This document shows positions 8,336 to 16,857 of a stretch of DNA of 51,758 nucleotides, one piece after another (position 1 is the stretch's first letter; each line of letters opens with the position of its first letter). Made by a program: the position numbers and the translations under genes. This DNA is from Natrialba chahannaoensis JCM 10990. GTDB taxonomy: Archaea; Halobacteriota; Halobacteria; Halobacteriales; Natrialbaceae. The stretch is from positions 21,003-72,760 of the forward strand of contig NZ_AOIN01000069.1 of NCBI RefSeq assembly GCF_000337135.1, written 5' to 3'. The notes below the pieces were generated by a model. The model had not been told where the DNA came from. It did not search any database and worked only from the letters and a program-made list of their open reading frames with translations.

Positions 8336-8740
8336 CCGTTTCTGACGTGGTCGCTGTAGACCACACTCGAGGCCGGCTGTGAATTCGTTTGGTGAGCGGA
8401 CGTTCCGTGGACACCTGTCGTCACCGGTGGTGGCTGTGGTGGGTGTCTCCTGGCTCAGCTACCGAGCTACTCGAGTCGCGAGACCCACAGCTCCTCGACC
8501 CTGGTGGCTCGCTGGACTCGAGTTGGTTCGTGGTTGGACTCGAGTCGGTGGAGCGGTTGGTGGTGGTGGTGCGTCGGGGGGTGTGGCGTGGTAGTGGTTT
8601 AGGGGCGTGTGCGTAGCGTGTTGGGGGCTTCGGGTTCGGGGCGTGTGGGTAGGGTCGTATCCGGCGCGTTAGGGGCGTGTCTGGTGCGTTGGGTGTGTTC
8701 GATCTGTGTTCTGGGAGTGGCTTTCGTCGAGTGGACAGCC
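8336..8740. other. Non-coding stretch with strong G/T strand bias
   Basis: This lies between the PIN gene and the convergent minus-strand gene. From about 8555 to 8700 the plus strand is almost entirely G and T, with the unit GGGGCGTGT at 8603, 8639 and 8671 and runs such as GGTGGTGGTGG. No convincing gene was found; open frames here have the composition of the biased DNA. It may be a decayed, slippage-prone 3' flank of the minus-strand gene. Confidence 0.4.
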
Positions 8741-9664
8741 CTAGCCGTGGACGCCAGCTGTCTCCGGTGGCTCGCTCCTGACGGTCTCGCCGGGGAGGTC
8801 CGCATCCGCCGGGAGCACCAGCCGACGCTCGGTGTACTCGAGTCCGTTCTTGCGCTGGGTGGTCCGGTGGACCGCGAGCCGGTGCTTCGACAGATCGAGG
8901 AGGGCGTCGATCGTTCTGGAGACGAGTTTCTTCGCGTAGCTCTCGCTCGTGCCGGGTTCCTGTCTGCGGATCCAGTGTTTCAGGTCGCTCGCCGTGACGT
9001 ACTCGCGGACATCCTTACAGCCGGCCTGCCAGGGATCGTCGCCGAACTGCGGGTCGGTGCGAGCCTGCCAGAGCCGTGCGGCGAGTCGGGTGGGGAGAGC
9101 GTTTGCCGTTGCCCGGCGTCTATCCGCATCCATCCGGGCGAGTTGCTGGATCGGCAGCAGGTCGCCGAAGGCGAGTGTCGTGTGGCCGTCGTCTAACGGG
9201 TCCGCGCTCTCGGGCAGGCGGACGTAGGTCCGGCCGTCGTCCTTGGTGATCTGTTCGAGCTGGTTGCCGGGGACGTCGAGCTCGTGTGGGTCGATATGGT
9301 CGGCGGCGAGATGGGCACCCTTCTCGAGTTCGCGCGCCTGGAGTTCTTCGATGCGGGCCTTGTTGGTGGCGGCCTTCTTCAGGGCCGCCTCGAGTTTCGC
9401 GGTGTGGGGGTTGCACTGGCACGTGCAGTTGCACGCTGACTTGGGCTTGGACTCGGGTTCGGTGTCGGTGTTGGTGTCGGACTCGGACTCAGTCCTAGTA
9501 TCGGACTCACCGCCTGACTCTCCCCCACCCTCCGATTCAAGACGCGCTTCGAGCCGATCACAATCACGCTCGAGTTCGGCGATTTGGTTGGACTTGCACT
9601 CGAGTTCCGACTCCAACGCTGCGATTCGTTTGTGGAGGGACTCGAGTGTGGGGTCGTCACTCAT
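8741..9664 (-). CDS. Coiled-coil protein with conserved C-terminal domain, function unknown
   Basis: This is a 307-residue protein. Residues 1 to about 50 predict a coiled coil (LHKRIAALESELECKSNQ). An acidic low-complexity Ser/Glu/Thr linker follows, then the Cys cluster CNCTCQC, more coiled coil, and a folded C-terminal region of about 170 residues (LAFGDLLPIQQLARMDADRR, then TASDLKHWIRRQEPGTSESY). The C-terminal region reads like a helical DNA- or protein-binding domain, but I do not recognise the family. The ATG at 9664 overlaps the end of the upstream gene by eight bases, so the two are coupled. Longer in-frame starts exist inside that gene but would read the 30-bp repeats in another frame. 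Confidence 0.6.
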   Translation of the reverse strand: MSDDPTLESLHKRIAALESELECKSNQIAELERDCDRLEARLESEGGGESGGESDTRTESESDTNTDTEPESKPKSACNCTCQCNPHTAKLEAALKKAATNKARIEELQARELEKGAHLAADHIDPHELDVPGNQLEQITKDDGRTYVRLPESADPLDDGHTTLAFGDLLPIQQLARMDADRRRATANALPTRLAARLWQARTDPQFGDDPWQAGCKDVREYVTASDLKHWIRRQEPGTSESYAKKLVSRTIDALLDLSKHRLAVHRTTQRKNGLEYTERRLVLPADADLPGETVRSEPPETAGVHG

Positions 9665-10196
9665 CGGGCTCACCTCCGGTGTCGTGGTCGTCGGGTGTGT
9701 TTTGGCTGGGCCGGGTGTCGTCAGGTGTGTTTTGGCTGGGCCGGGTGTCGTCAGGTGTGTTTTGGCTGGGCCGGGTGTCGTCAGGTGTGTTTTGGCTGGG
9801 CTGATCGTCGGCAGTCTCGTGGCTCGGCTGATCCTCTGTGGTGCTCTGATCAGGTGTCGAATGGTCTGCAGGGGTATCTGGCAATGCATCCGGCCCGGAG
9901 TAGGTGAGAACGTTCGCTGTGTCGGGTCGGTAGGGCATCGACGCCTCGGGGCCGATCGCGAGCAGGCCGACGTGGCTCGCCTCTGCTCTGATCTGTCGGA
10001 GGTGCCGGCGGAGTTCGCGGCGCTGGTCGGGCTCCAGGTGGTCAACGGCGGTCGCGTTCGGCGGGGTCGTCCTAGCGAGCAGTGCGCGCGTGATCGAGTC
10101 GATGTACTCGAGGTGCGTCTGGAGGGACTGGTTCGGGTCGATCGGTGCGTCCTGTCTGTCGGGGGTTTTAGTACCCCGTGTCTCGTCGTTTGACAT
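9657..10196 (-). CDS. Low-complexity protein with 10-residue repeats, upstream half of a coupled pair
   Basis: This is a 179-residue protein. The N-terminal 100 residues look folded (HLEYIDSITRALLARTTPPN, then RRELRRHLRQIRAEASHVGL). The rest is hydrophilic and repetitive, with four copies of the unit PSQNTPDDTR or close variants. The repeat number probably varies by slippage. It precedes and overlaps the coiled-coil gene, so the proteins may act together. Nothing in it identifies an enzyme. The pair sits in accessory DNA next to a PhiH1-repressor-like gene on the other strand, which hints at plasmid or provirus origin; that is inference. Confidence 0.6.
   Translation of the reverse strand: MSNDETRGTKTPDRQDAPIDPNQSLQTHLEYIDSITRALLARTTPPNATAVDHLEPDQRRELRRHLRQIRAEASHVGLLAIGPEASMPYRPDTANVLTYSGPDALPDTPADHSTPDQSTTEDQPSHETADDQPSQNTPDDTRPSQNTPDDTRPSQNTPDDTRPSQNTPDDHDTGGEPDE
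9691..9810. repeat. Four tandem 30-bp repeats inside a coding region
   Basis: The units start at 9691, 9721, 9751 and 9781. The first three are nearly identical and the fourth diverges in its last ten bases; a further degenerate unit follows. The core is GTGTGTTTTGGCTGGGC. Because 30 is a multiple of three, gain or loss of a unit keeps the frame and adds or removes ten residues. Confidence 0.95.
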
Positions 10197-10421
10197 GGCT
10201 TCCGTAGGGTAGATACGGGAGCTTCTCGCGGGCTTGGTGTCTACAGCACCGGCCCGCTGTTTCGGACCCTCAAGAGAGTCAGGTCCAGGTATATCTTCCC
10301 TAACAAGAGGACTATATTCCAGTTACTTAACTTCTAGCATATATGCCTCATGAATGGACCATATGATCCAAGAAGAGCCTGATCCGGAGCAATTAATCAC
10401 CGAACAGATGTCCTCGGAGAT

Positions 10422-10730
10422 ATGCGAGCCCGTGTATCGTGGATGAACGAAGCTGACGATGCTATTCTAGAATACTTCCAAAAACTGGAGACAGACACGG
10501 ATCATCGGATCGCATTACCACCGACCGCCGTCTGGTACAATCTCGTCGAAGAACTTAGTGTTCTTAACCGAAGTCAGAATACCATTTCTCGCCGCATGAA
10601 TGTCCTTGCAGATGCTGGTTTACTTGAAAAGACTGACAAGAAGCGCGGCTATTACAAGATTACAGACTACGGTCTCTCCTACCTCCGAGGCGAACTAGAG
10701 GCACGCGAACTTGAGCGAGGTAAAAACTAG
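10422..10730 (+). CDS. PhiH1-repressor-like winged-helix protein
   Basis: This is a 102-residue DNA-binding protein with a compact winged helix. WMNEADDAILEYFQK leads into the domain, NTISRRMNVLADAGLLEK is the recognition region, and GYYKITDYGLSYLRGE is the wing. This pattern is that of the phage PhiH1 repressor family common on haloarchaeal plasmids and proviruses. It diverges from the coupled pair at 9657-10196, with about 225 bases of promoter region between them containing AT-rich TATA-like sequence near 10338. It may control that pair or a lost provirus. Codon use is less GC-rich than in the genes to its left. Confidence 0.75.
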   Translation: MRARVSWMNEADDAILEYFQKLETDTDHRIALPPTAVWYNLVEELSVLNRSQNTISRRMNVLADAGLLEKTDKKRGYYKITDYGLSYLRGELEARELERGKN

Positions 10731-10906
10731 TGTTCTGTCAATTGTCAATTGAAGAAGGAGAGTCGGTAAAGTTTGGTGCAATGTTTACAGTTGTAATTGC
10801 CACTCGATCTGAGGATTCTTCTCATTTCGAGTACACCCATACAGCGACCTCTGAGTGGAGTGTCATTGCATCCGAAATCCAGTGGTCAAGGCTACTGACG
10901 AATTAG
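10730..10906 (+). CDS. Possible small protein following the PhiH1-type repressor
   Basis: A 58-codon frame starts with the GTG at 10730, whose G is also the last base of the repressor's TAG, and ends at 10904-10906. The product is hydrophilic and balanced (FGAMFTVVIATRSEDSSHFE), with no recognisable motif. The stop/start overlap favours a coupled small gene. The modest length, the GTG start and the dead transposase directly after it argue for caution. It could equally be a chance frame. Confidence 0.3.
   Translation: MFCQLSIEEGESVKFGAMFTVVIATRSEDSSHFEYTHTATSEWSVIASEIQWSRLLTN
10738..10752. promoter_or_regulatory. 15-bp palindrome just after the PhiH1-type repressor gene
   Basis: TCAATTG, one base, CAATTGA: perfect seven-base arms. 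It could be an operator for the neighbouring repressor or part of a transcript end. There is no T-run after it, so a terminator is less likely. Confidence 0.4.
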
Positions 10907-11725
10907 AGCGTTGATTCCGATTTCAGCCATGTTGAGCCGGCTGCCGCGAACCGGAGTAAAGTGAAACTTAAACCATTTGAGTATCTGATAGAAGACGACT
11001 GGTGGATACGTCTTGTACAGAGTATTGAGACGACATATGCTCAGATTACCCAAGACAACTTGAATGGGATCTGTGTTGAAATACTGTTCAACCAGTGCGT
11101 GCACCGCGTTTGCCTAGTCTTGTTTCATGCGGCGGTCTGTGACGGTTATCTCCTGCCAGCCAACGAGCGGTTCAAAATACACGAAGAGGTTGCGCGTCCC
11201 GCGAAGGTGAACAGAACATTCATCAAAACAGGCAACAGGACGGAGAGTCGTATGAGTTGTAGTAGAGGTCGAGAACGTCTCCCATTCGTGTGGCGAAATC
11301 AGCGTTGTTCTTGAGAGGAATCACACTATGGCTTGATTTCCACGGTTTTAGGTCGTGTTTATAACCAGACGAACCGTCTTGCGGGAGATCAACTTGATAT
11401 CGATCGCCTCGGCCTTACCGAGTTTGTCGGTAAGAAACCGGAGCGTCCACTGGGAACACCCACGGGTCGCTGACTGCATGCCAATGCAACGAGCCGAGTT
11501 TCAGTAGCCACATCCAGTTTGCGTTCAGACGCGATCGGACTTGTGGCAATCTGCTGCCGCAAGCCCTTCTTCAGAGAAATGCTTCCGTGTTAGATGATCA
11601 CAAGGCTATACTCCAGCACCTCGTTAATCTATGGATCTGACCAGCCGCCGTCGACCCTCAGCAAGATCCGTTCTCGGGTGAACTTTTGCACTCTTTCCTC
11701 TTCTGTTGAGAGAAGAATCTTCAAT
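10892..11725 (-). pseudogene. Decayed IS630-family transposase
   Basis: Read on the minus strand across several frames, the pieces line up in order with an IS630-type transposase. The helix-turn-helix region comes first (LLSTEEERVQKFTRERILL, near 11600-11720), then SERKLDVATETRLVALACSQ near 11500. Next comes the DDE core: a degraded ACFDE near 11230, then LFVYFEPLVGWQEITVTDRR, then VVLGNLS, where the conserved DN has become GN. The end reads FHFTPVRGSRLNMAEI with the final Glu kept. Several frameshifts, stops and the lost Asp show it is long dead. The terminal inverted repeats were not found. Confidence 0.75.
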
Positions 11726-11956
11726 CCGGTTCACTTTTCCTCGCTGAGATCAGTGGTATGCTTCCTTTGATACATGTGCCTCATATATAACGATACTATA
11801 GACGGCTAGAACGATATCCTTAGCAGATGAATTTGACAGAGTGCTAGACACAGTCAACGGTCGTGCCATCCATCCAATATATGGACGCTAGCGAAGGTAC
11901 TAAACTAGACCGCACCTACCACAATTTTAAAGTATAATACTATGCCATAAGAGGGT

Positions 11957-13417
11957 ATGCCTAGTCCAAACGCAATTATACTTATATTTGACACACTGAG
12001 GGCAGACCATCTTTCTTGTTATGGAGGCCAGGTTGACACCCCCCATTTTGATCGATTGGCAGAACATGGCACGCTATTCGAATCAGCATTCGCTGCTGGT
12101 CCTGCTACTCCAATTTCACATGCGGCACTTTATACAGGTCAATATCCATCAGAGAACGGTGTCACCGGACAGTACCTTCAACTGCCGGAAAACGTTCCTG
12201 TAATGGCAGAATGGCTACAAAAAAGAGGATATGACACATATGGGATTACAGGGCCCGCAAAAATGGGATCAGATTGGGGGTATGATCGAGGTTTCAATAG
12301 CATGTTCGAGACATATTACGATCTTGGTAAAAGGCCATCAAAGAAATACTTTAAGAAGGTTGTTTCAGATAGGCTTGTTGCTAGAGATTTTATCCAGACT
12401 ATGATCAAAGGTGGGAGAAGTTATACAAGTTTAAAATTTAATGTCTTGTGTGAGAAAATTAGAAATGATCTCACACACCCATTTTTTGCCCTTTGCAATG
12501 TTCTTCCTACACATCTCCCATATGACCCTCCACGCCCGTACAAGAAACAAAGGTGCTCTAACTATTCACGACCTCGATGGTTCTTTCTTGAATATTTGCT
12601 GAATACTAGTGGTGACATAAACAATAGCGAAATCAGATTGGATCGGATTAGACGCATTGAAGATGGTGAAGGTATTGGACAATTCTTAGCGAACCCAGAC
12701 TGGCTCAATAATTCAGAAATTGAGTTGTTACAACGTTGGTATGAAGCCTCCGTCAAATATGCAGATGATATATTTGGCCGATTTCTTGAGTTTTATGAGA
12801 GAGAGCTTATTGAGGACACCATTTTGATTGTAACAGCAGATCATGGTGAGCAGTTAGGCGAAAAGGATATTTGGGAACATAGTCATTATTTATTTGATGA
12901 AACGATTCAAGTGCCACTACTTATAGCAGGACCCAGAGTACCAACCGGTGTTCGGCGTGGAGACCTAGCGTCATTGATTGACATCTTTGATACTGTTTGT
13001 GACCTTTGTGATTTAGAGACGCCAAATACAACCAGTGGCGAGTCACTATTTAGCGATGATCAACGTGAGAAAGTATTTATGGAATATGGAGAACGAGACC
13101 AGCAGGAATTTGCCCAAAACAGCAATCACGGACGATACTTGGATACAGAACAATTACGAGAATTTTCTGCCGGTCGAAAAGGGGTGAGAACAGATGAATA
13201 TAAATTTGTCATGTCCTCAATTGACGAAGAGAAATTATATCGGATCCCTGGTGAAGAATTAATAGAAGACCCAGAAGATGATATGCTAGACAAATTTAGA
13301 AAAGATATAAAAACAATACTAGGTGATGAATTTGGAAGGTGGCCCGAAGGGGATCCATCTGAATTTGAATTAAGTAATGAAGTTGAAAAGAATCTCAGGG
13401 ATCTAGGATATATTTGA
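11957..13417 (+). CDS. Sulfatase/alkaline-phosphatase-superfamily enzyme
   Basis: This 486-residue protein has the sulfatase fold. Metal ligands are in LIFDTLRADHLSCYG (Asp12, with Asp17) and TADHGEQLGE (Asp295-His296). At the nucleophile position, where sulfatases have C/S-x-P-x-R, this protein has TPISH at 51-55. Thr51 may therefore be the nucleophile, as in phosphotransferase members of the superfamily, rather than a formylglycine. In a glycan locus it could add or remove sulfate or phosphate on a sugar. It opens the AT-rich gene block. AT-rich TATA-like DNA at 11924-11936 and GAGGG at 11951-11955 precede the ATG. Base use is clearly more AT-rich than in the flanking chromosome. Confidence 0.8.
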   Translation: MPSPNAIILIFDTLRADHLSCYGGQVDTPHFDRLAEHGTLFESAFAAGPATPISHAALYTGQYPSENGVTGQYLQLPENVPVMAEWLQKRGYDTYGITGPAKMGSDWGYDRGFNSMFETYYDLGKRPSKKYFKKVVSDRLVARDFIQTMIKGGRSYTSLKFNVLCEKIRNDLTHPFFALCNVLPTHLPYDPPRPYKKQRCSNYSRPRWFFLEYLLNTSGDINNSEIRLDRIRRIEDGEGIGQFLANPDWLNNSEIELLQRWYEASVKYADDIFGRFLEFYERELIEDTILIVTADHGEQLGEKDIWEHSHYLFDETIQVPLLIAGPRVPTGVRRGDLASLIDIFDTVCDLCDLETPNTTSGESLFSDDQREKVFMEYGERDQQEFAQNSNHGRYLDTEQLREFSAGRKGVRTDEYKFVMSSIDEEKLYRIPGEELIEDPEDDMLDKFRKDIKTILGDEFGRWPEGDPSEFELSNEVEKNLRDLGYI

Positions 13418-13471
13418 TAAGTAAGTCAGAAATAGGTAATTCTATACGATTCAACTATACGATCATAGCCC

Positions 13472-14956
13472 ATGTCTGACAGTAATGAGAATGATTCGTT
13501 ATCCTCAATAACGCGTGGAGCGTCATTATATTTCATCGGAAAAATCGTAGTGGATGTGCTTGGATTTGTTTTCCAATTAATTTTAACTCGTGGACTCGGA
13601 GCGGGTACTTATGGAATATATGCATATAGTAAAAACATCATCGGTATATTTTTGGTTTTCACTAATTTAGGTACCGATAAATCACTTCTTAAATACATTC
13701 CACAATATCATGATGAGCTTGAACGTCAACAGTTTGTATTAACACTCGCTACAATTACGTCATTGTGCGCGGCGACCATCGCAGCGGTTAGTCTATTTAT
13801 ATTCTCACCAACTATTTCTAGATTGACACTCAATAACCAACTCTTTGTAGATGTCTTACGATTCTTTGCCCTTATACTAATATTTGATACTATCTCAAGA
13901 ATATTGTACAGTGTATTTAGGGGGGCAGAAAAGCTAGAGTACGAAGTATTAACAAACAAACTAGTTCGGCCAGTATTTCGAGTTAGTGCAGCTGTCTTGG
14001 CACTCGGACTAGGGTTTTCACTCATTGGAGTAATGGTTGGATTATTGTTCGCACATTTATTAACCCTAATTATATCAATATACTTGTTCTATACACGGTT
14101 CAAATTATCTCTGCCCCACTCATATTCAATACTAAAGGAAGGGAGTGTGAGAAGTTATTATAATTTTTCGATACCAATCACAGTGAAGGACGCAGGAGAC
14201 ATCTTAATGAACCGAGTGGACATTCTAATGGTGGGATTTTTTCTGTCATCTACCGCGGTTGGGATTTATAACATTGCCGTACTCCTTGCAGGAATACTGG
14301 CACTTCCATTAGCAGCATTTAATCAATTATTCCCTCCAGTTGCCTCCCGCCTATTATCTAATGAGAAACGCAGTGAGTTGAAATATTTGTATGAAGTCAT
14401 AACTAGATGGGTATTCATAATTTCACTAATCATGGCGATCTCTCTCGTAACCTATCGATTTGAGCTACTATCACTATTTGGTGAAGAATTTACTGGTGGT
14501 TCTCTAGTGTTAACACTATTTGTTCTAGGGCAGTTAGTCCACAGTCTTGGCGGCGCAAATGGATACTTGTTAATGATGACTGATCACCAATATCTCCTCG
14601 CAGCAAACCAATGGGCATTCGGAATATTGAACTTCGTTTTGAATTATATTTTTATTGTGGAATATGGATTTATAGGAGCTGCGGTCGCTACCGCAAGTGT
14701 TTTTGCACTACTGAACATCACAAAGACAATTGAACTTTGGTATTTAGAAGGGTTGTTCCCATATTCGTTGTCTTTCCTAAAACCCATTATAGCAGGTATT
14801 TTTTCAATAATACCTATGCATATTATGGGCATGTTGTTAAATGGGATTTATTTAGTCTTTGTCGGCACTTTGATAGGGGTGCTAACCTATATTATAATAA
14901 TTATTTCTCTAGGGGTCGAGGAAGAGGAAAAAAGTTTAATTAAATCACTTGTATAA
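13472..14956 (+). CDS. Wzx-type oligosaccharide flippase (MOP superfamily)
   Basis: This 494-residue membrane protein has about 14 hydrophobic helices. Conserved flippase features include the N-terminal GASLYFIGKIVVDVLGFVFQ, GLGAGTYGIYAYSKNI in the first loop, and ILMNRVDILMVGFF near the middle, typical of the polysaccharide transport (RfbX/AglR-like) branch. It probably flips a lipid-linked oligosaccharide outward across the membrane for the surface glycan made by its neighbours. It follows the first AlkP-fold gene by 54 bases on the same strand and is probably co-transcribed. It is AT-rich like that gene. Confidence 0.85.
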   Translation: MSDSNENDSLSSITRGASLYFIGKIVVDVLGFVFQLILTRGLGAGTYGIYAYSKNIIGIFLVFTNLGTDKSLLKYIPQYHDELERQQFVLTLATITSLCAATIAAVSLFIFSPTISRLTLNNQLFVDVLRFFALILIFDTISRILYSVFRGAEKLEYEVLTNKLVRPVFRVSAAVLALGLGFSLIGVMVGLLFAHLLTLIISIYLFYTRFKLSLPHSYSILKEGSVRSYYNFSIPITVKDAGDILMNRVDILMVGFFLSSTAVGIYNIAVLLAGILALPLAAFNQLFPPVASRLLSNEKRSELKYLYEVITRWVFIISLIMAISLVTYRFELLSLFGEEFTGGSLVLTLFVLGQLVHSLGGANGYLLMMTDHQYLLAANQWAFGILNFVLNYIFIVEYGFIGAAVATASVFALLNITKTIELWYLEGLFPYSLSFLKPIIAGIFSIIPMHIMGMLLNGIYLVFVGTLIGVLTYIIIIISLGVEEEEKSLIKSLV

Positions 14957-15430
14957 GGATCGGTATTAGTAAGTAAGTGTAGCTTGGTTTATTTCGACAC
15001 TGACCATGGTATCCACTATGTCCTTCCCCCATGTATTATTCCTGAGTGAAATGGACCATCTCAACGAAACCCATGGTATTGACGACATTGTCGTCAGTGT
15101 ACGCGCCTGTCGGCGTGATGAGCATCGACACGCTTCCGCGATGGATAAAAATTTATTCTGGAAGTTAAGAAGATATGTATTGGGAACTTTCACTCACAGT
15201 CGTTGAATGGTGTTCTCTTCGAGATTTTCTGTGCAATGATCAGGTGCGTCTTGATCGAATACGATGAAATACATCGCCACGGACCTACAACTGGATTCGT
15301 CCCGCAGCAACTGGAACGGCGCGCTGTGAGCTGCGGCACTCACCTGCTTATTCGATTTTCGTCTACGTTGAGGAGTTGACTATGGAATTAATGTGCTCTC
15401 ATTGACTGGTCTTCTTGAAGTTTTTCCCGG
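14957..15430. other. Gap in the glycan block, no recognised gene
   Basis: This stretch follows the flippase gene and precedes the dead transposase. Short frames exist (for example 15006-15206 on the plus strand), but they lack recognisable motifs and show no ribosome site. It probably holds remnants of insertion sequences too decayed to name. Confidence 0.35.
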
Positions 15431-15850
15431 TGACTTTATCAACTCGAAATCGGACCGTTTTCGACGTGGTTTCGGTTGTTGTAGTTGAGCTGACCGCTCA
15501 ATTCGTGATGGGCAAAGGAAGTCAGATAGGCACCAGAATCGGCGAGAAATTCTATCTCGTCAATATCGTGTTTCTCAATGAGTCGGTGCAGAAATGCCGC
15601 CGCGGACTCAGTCCCACAGCGGCTGTAGACGGCGATTTCAAGCAGTAGTCTTGGGTCTATGTTGATCACGGCGTATAACCACTTCTTTTCACCGTCGATC
15701 CCAATTTGTTTCTCGTAACCTCGACCCGCCGACGACAGAACCGTCGCGGGTCGCTCTGCGTGGAACGCTTTGGATGAGTATAGAGTAGTGGCGATCATGC
15801 GTCAGTCCACTATATCGGCAGCTTCTGAAGAGTGTATCAGGGACCACGAA
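15431..15850 (-). pseudogene. Fragment of an IS6-like DDE transposase
   Basis: The minus strand encodes GEKKWLYAVINIDPRLLLE, then AAAFLHRLIEKHDIDEIEFL, then a degenerate active-site region ADSGAYL and LNYNNRNHVE. These resemble the DDE core of haloarchaeal IS6/IS240-type transposases (consensus WLYAAID, LxEKHDV, FLVDxxxYL, NRNxIEK). The N-terminal DNA-binding region and the last Glu region are missing or out of frame, so this is a relic of about 120 codons. The family call rests on motif memory. Confidence 0.6.
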
Positions 15851-15930
15851 ATGAGTAAGTGGTTTTATGTACTTGTCTTGCTAATTGGTGCGCTATACAC
15901 TCGTATAGAGAGCACTCAGCCATAGCCACT

Positions 15931-16848
15931 ATGAATAGAGTAAATATACCTAAAATGAAAGAGAAGATATTAAAATCATACTATTCATTGTTCAATAATA
16001 ATAGTTGGTCGCTTATAGAAGAAGACTGGGACAACATAATAATACTTGATGCATGCCGATATGATATGTTTGAAGATTTGAATTCTATAGATGGCCAATT
16101 AGAGAGTCGATGGACCTATTCGTCAAATACACCAGAATATATAGAGAACAATTTCGTTGATGAGACTTACAATAATACAATTTATGTAACTTCAAATCCA
16201 ATATATAGAGTCGATGAATGGGTGTCTGGGAACATTAAAGGCAGTTTCGATAAAATTATTGATGTTTGGATAGAAGGATGGGACGATAAATTAGGCACAG
16301 TCCATCCAAGAACCATGTATGATACTGCAGTTGATGTAAACGAGTTATATCCGAACAAGAAATTGGTAATACATTTTATGCAACCACATTATCCATTCAT
16401 TGGAAACACTGGAAAAGAGGAAATTGGAAAGCAGGATCTCCGGGGACGTGTGAAAGCATTAGAACAGGGGGATATTGATAACCCTCGAAATGTCTGGGAA
16501 TTACTGGACCAAGGTGAAGTAGCTGTAGAAACAATTTGGAAAGCATATCGTGAGAATTTACAAATAGTATTAGAATACACTGAGAGGTTGGTTGAGGACC
16601 TATGTGGGAAAACAATTATAACTGCTGATCATGGAAATCTAGTGAGAGAAAGGGCTCACCCATTTCCATTCAAACTCTCTGGCCATCCAAAGGGAATATA
16701 CACAGAAAAACTCGTAAAAGTCCCATGGCATACTGTAAAGTATGAGAGTAGGAAAGAAATTAGCGATGATAAATCTGAGAGAAGAAATGATATACAAAAG
16801 TCCGATGAATCAGTAGAAGAGCGTCTTTCTGATTTAGGATATTTATAG
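15931..16848 (+). CDS. Second alkaline-phosphatase-superfamily protein (sulfatase-like)
   Basis: This protein of about 305 residues has the superfamily's metal-site motifs: NIIILDACRYDMFED near residue 40 and TIITADHGNLVRERAHPFPF near residue 235. In between lie SSNTPEYIE, which may carry the nucleophile, and VIHFMQPHYPFIG, a typical substrate-loop region. It is shorter than true sulfatases and lacks a C-x-P-x-R site, so sulfatase activity is doubtful; phosphotransfer is an alternative. ATG 15931 is used. GTG 15859 would add 24 unconvincing residues, and ATG 15955 would shorten it. The next glycosyltransferase starts nine bases after its stop, so they form an operon. Confidence 0.75.
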   Translation: MNRVNIPKMKEKILKSYYSLFNNNSWSLIEEDWDNIIILDACRYDMFEDLNSIDGQLESRWTYSSNTPEYIENNFVDETYNNTIYVTSNPIYRVDEWVSGNIKGSFDKIIDVWIEGWDDKLGTVHPRTMYDTAVDVNELYPNKKLVIHFMQPHYPFIGNTGKEEIGKQDLRGRVKALEQGDIDNPRNVWELLDQGEVAVETIWKAYRENLQIVLEYTERLVEDLCGKTIITADHGNLVRERAHPFPFKLSGHPKGIYTEKLVKVPWHTVKYESRKEISDDKSERRNDIQKSDESVEERLSDLGYL

Positions 16849-16857
16849 GTAATCCAA

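Noticed and set aside
9691-9810. Regular 30-bp repeats resembling a small CRISPR array
   Set aside because: The repeats are directly adjacent with no spacers, lie in frame inside a gene and are not palindromic.
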